Assembly: GCF_001427125.1 (NCBI RefSeq)
Contig: NZ_LMGK01000021.1
Location: forward strand, 272,138-336,137
Reading direction: 5' to 3'
Source of the DNA: Pseudomonas sp. Root562
Lineage (GTDB): Bacteria > Pseudomonadota > Gammaproteobacteria > Pseudomonadales > Pseudomonadaceae
DNA length: 64,000 bases
Below the pieces are notes generated by a model that saw nothing but the letters and a program-made list of their open reading frames with translations, did not search any database and was not told the origin of the DNA. The position numbers and the translations under genes are program-made. Shown piece by piece: positions 62,512-64,000 of the stretch; within the stretch, counting starts at the first letter, position 1; each line of letters opens with the position of its first letter.

Positions 62512-62712
62512 ATGAGTCTCAAGTGGACTGATGTGCTGGAAATCGCCATCCAGCTGGCTGAAAGCAAGCCCGATGTGGACCCTATGTCGGTCAACTTCGT
62601 CGATCTGCGCAAATGGGTGATGGAATTGCCCGAGTTCGACGACAAGCCTGAGCATTGTGGCGAGAAGATCCTGGAGGCCATTCAGGCCCACTGGATCGAA
62701 GAACGCGACTGA
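62512..62712 (+). CDS. iscX: Iron-sulfur assembly adaptor IscX
   Basis: 66 residues, the typical IscX size, with acidic helix surface (LKWTDVLEIAIQLAESKPDVDP ... FDDKPEHCGEKILEAIQ). It binds IscS and may supply iron or slow desulfurase activity. It is the last gene of the isc operon. Confidence 0.95.
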   Translation: MSLKWTDVLEIAIQLAESKPDVDPMSVNFVDLRKWVMELPEFDDKPEHCGEKILEAIQAHWIEERD

Positions 62713-62741
62713 GCCACGCTGCAGGTTAGGCAATACCCAAG

Positions 62742-62769
62742 AACCCGCGTATAATTCGCGGGTTTAATT
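62742..62769 (+). terminator. isc operon hairpin overlapping an apparent ndk -10 box
   Basis: An 8-bp stem AACCCGCG/CGCGGGTT encloses the 7-base loop TATAATT, followed by TAATTTTT. The loop is a perfect -10 hexamer (TATAAT, 62750-62755), while the -35 (TTAGGC at about 62726) is weak. The same bases may thus terminate isc transcripts and start those of ndk. Confidence 0.65.
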
Positions 62770-62800
62770 TTTCGCAAATTACCGTTTCTGGAGTTACACC

Positions 62801-63226
62801 ATGGCTGTTCAACGTACTTTCTCCATCATCAAGCCTGACGCCGTTGCTAAAAACGTGATCGGCAAGATCACCACTCGCTTCGAAGACGCTGGCCTGCGCG
62901 TTGTAGCTTCGAAACTGAAGCAACTGTCCAAAGCCGAAGCCGAAGGCTTCTACGCTGAGCACAGCGCTCGTGGTTTCTTCGGTGACCTGGTTGCCTTCAT
63001 GACTTCCGGTCCGGTTGTCGTTCAGGTTCTGGAAGGCGAAAACGCTATCGCTCGCAACCGTGAGCTGATGGGCGCTACCAACCCTAAAGAAGCAGCTCCT
63101 GGCACCATCCGTGCTGACTTCGCTGAATCGATCGACGCCAACGCTGTTCACGGTTCGGACTCCGAAGCCGCTGCTGCTCGCGAAATCGCATACTTCTTCG
63201 CAGCTACTGAAGTAACCACTCGCTAA
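62801..63226 (+). CDS. ndk: Nucleoside diphosphate kinase
   Basis: 141 residues. The catalytic histidine lies in NAVHGSDS, with FSIIKPDAVAKNVIG and GPVVVQVLEGENAI. It balances nucleoside triphosphate pools. CTGGAG precedes ATG 62801. Codon use is strongly biased, as for a highly expressed gene. Confidence 0.97.
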   Translation: MAVQRTFSIIKPDAVAKNVIGKITTRFEDAGLRVVASKLKQLSKAEAEGFYAEHSARGFFGDLVAFMTSGPVVVQVLEGENAIARNRELMGATNPKEAAPGTIRADFAESIDANAVHGSDSEAAAAREIAYFFAATEVTTR

Positions 63227-63255
63227 GCATTGGCTTAAAGAGTGAAGGTGAATCC

Positions 63256-64000
63256 ATGACTACATCGACTGTAAAAACCAACCTGCTGGGGCTGACTCAA
63301 CAGGAAATGGAAAAATTCTTCGACTCGATCGGGGAGAAGCGTTTCCGTGCCGGTCAGGTAATGAAATGGATTCACCACTTTGGCGTCGATGATTTCGACG
63401 CCATGACGAACGTCAGCAAGGCCTTGCGCGAAAAGCTCAAGGCTGTTGCTGAGGTCCGTGGTCCGGAAGTGGTCAGCGAGGACATCTCCAGCGACGGCAC
63501 CCGTAAGTGGGTGGTGCGCGTGGCGTCCGGCAGCTGCGTCGAGACCGTGTACATTCCCCAGGGCAAGCGCGGCACCTTGTGCGTTTCGTCCCAGGCAGGC
63601 TGTGCCCTGGATTGCAGTTTCTGCTCCACCGGCAAGCAAGGCTTCAATAGCAACCTCACTGCCGCCGAAGTCATCGGCCAGGTGTGGATTGCCAACAAAT
63701 CCTTTGGCAGCGTCCCGGCGACCGTCGACCGTGCCATCACCAACGTGGTGATGATGGGCATGGGTGAGCCGCTGCTGAACTTCGACAACGTCATCGCTGC
63801 CATGCACCTGATGATGGATGACCTGGGCTACGGCATTTCCAAGCGCCGCGTGACCCTGTCGACCTCCGGCGTGGTGCCGATGATCGATGAGCTGTCCAAG
63901 CACATCGACGTCTCCCTGGCGTTGTCCCTGCACGCACCGAATGACGCATTGCGTAACCAATTGGTGCCGATCAACAAGAAATATCCGCTTAAGATGCTCC
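63256..64000 (+). CDS. rlmN: 23S rRNA/tRNA adenine-C2 methyltransferase RlmN, N-terminal part
   Basis: The first 248 residues are inside the window; the gene continues off the right edge. The radical-SAM motif CALDCSFCSTG (CxxxCxxC), MMGMGEPLLNFDN and STSGVVPMI identify RlmN, which methylates A2503 in 23S rRNA and A37 in some tRNAs. It follows ndk in the common order. ATG 63256 follows AGTGAAGGTG. Confidence 0.95.
   Translation, partial: MTTSTVKTNLLGLTQQEMEKFFDSIGEKRFRAGQVMKWIHHFGVDDFDAMTNVSKALREKLKAVAEVRGPEVVSEDISSDGTRKWVVRVASGSCVETVYIPQGKRGTLCVSSQAGCALDCSFCSTGKQGFNSNLTAAEVIGQVWIANKSFGSVPATVDRAITNVVMMGMGEPLLNFDNVIAAMHLMMDDLGYGISKRRVTLSTSGVVPMIDELSKHIDVSLALSLHAPNDALRNQLVPINKKYPLKML

Overview
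The window comes from a Pseudomonas chromosome, most likely of the P. fluorescens group. The reasons are the order queA-tgt-yajC-secD-secF ... suhB/trmJ-cysE-iscRSUA-hscBA-fdx-iscX-ndk-rlmN, the high GC and codon use of most genes, and many REP palindromes (cores such as GTAGGAGC...GCTTGCCCGCGAT) in the gaps. No plasmid, prophage or ribosomal RNA is visible. Assignments rest on reading motifs by eye; no database search was possible.

Layout. (a) 1-2855: the end of a small operon (class IV aminotransferase, Fe/2-oxoglutarate dioxygenase, AurF-like diiron N-oxygenase, lactonase-type metallo-beta-lactamase) that looks like part of a specialised-metabolite cluster continuing off the left edge. (b) 2971-14386: regulators and housekeeping genes, including a MocR regulator, a two-component system divergent from exported MsrB and MsrA, a LysR regulator, an ArgD-like aminotransferase, a small P-loop kinase and a PhoD-like phosphatase. 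(c) 14494-20873: a tightly packed catabolic operon (quinone oxidoreductase, TauD-type dioxygenase, BKACE beta-keto acid cleavage enzyme, MFS carrier, DsbA-like protein, Rieske ferredoxin, YeiH-type exporter) ending in a strong terminator; an AraC/OruR-type regulator follows on the other strand. (d) 22474-33745: alpha/beta hydrolase, then DUF1302, DUF1329, YCF48 and RND/MMPL genes followed by an acyl-CoA dehydrogenase and an AlkK-like acyl-CoA ligase, suggesting transport and CoA activation of a hydrophobic acid. (e) 34549-39681: fdsGBAD, an NAD-dependent molybdenum formate dehydrogenase.

(f) 40230-47500 is the accessory part, with two clearly AT-richer blocks. It starts with an orphan hcp gene followed by a probable pore-forming type VI effector and a translationally coupled membrane immunity protein. 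Perfect and degenerate inverted repeats follow. A small secreted protein and a DUF3077-like gene with a coupled 34-residue leader peptide come next, then a 905-residue Hsp70/actin-fold ATPase whose phosphate-1 motif is missing at the N terminus and appears near residue 585, as if circularly permuted. A tRNA-Leu(CAA) gene lies just beyond.

(g) 47841-64000 is conserved core: queuosine tRNA modification, the SecDF-YajC translocase accessory complex, a glycine-zipper protein, SuhB, TrmJ, CysE, the complete ISC iron-sulfur operon behind two tandem IscR-type sites, Ndk, and the start of RlmN, which runs off the right edge. The effector/immunity pair and the permuted Hsp70-like ATPase are the best candidates for undescribed biology.
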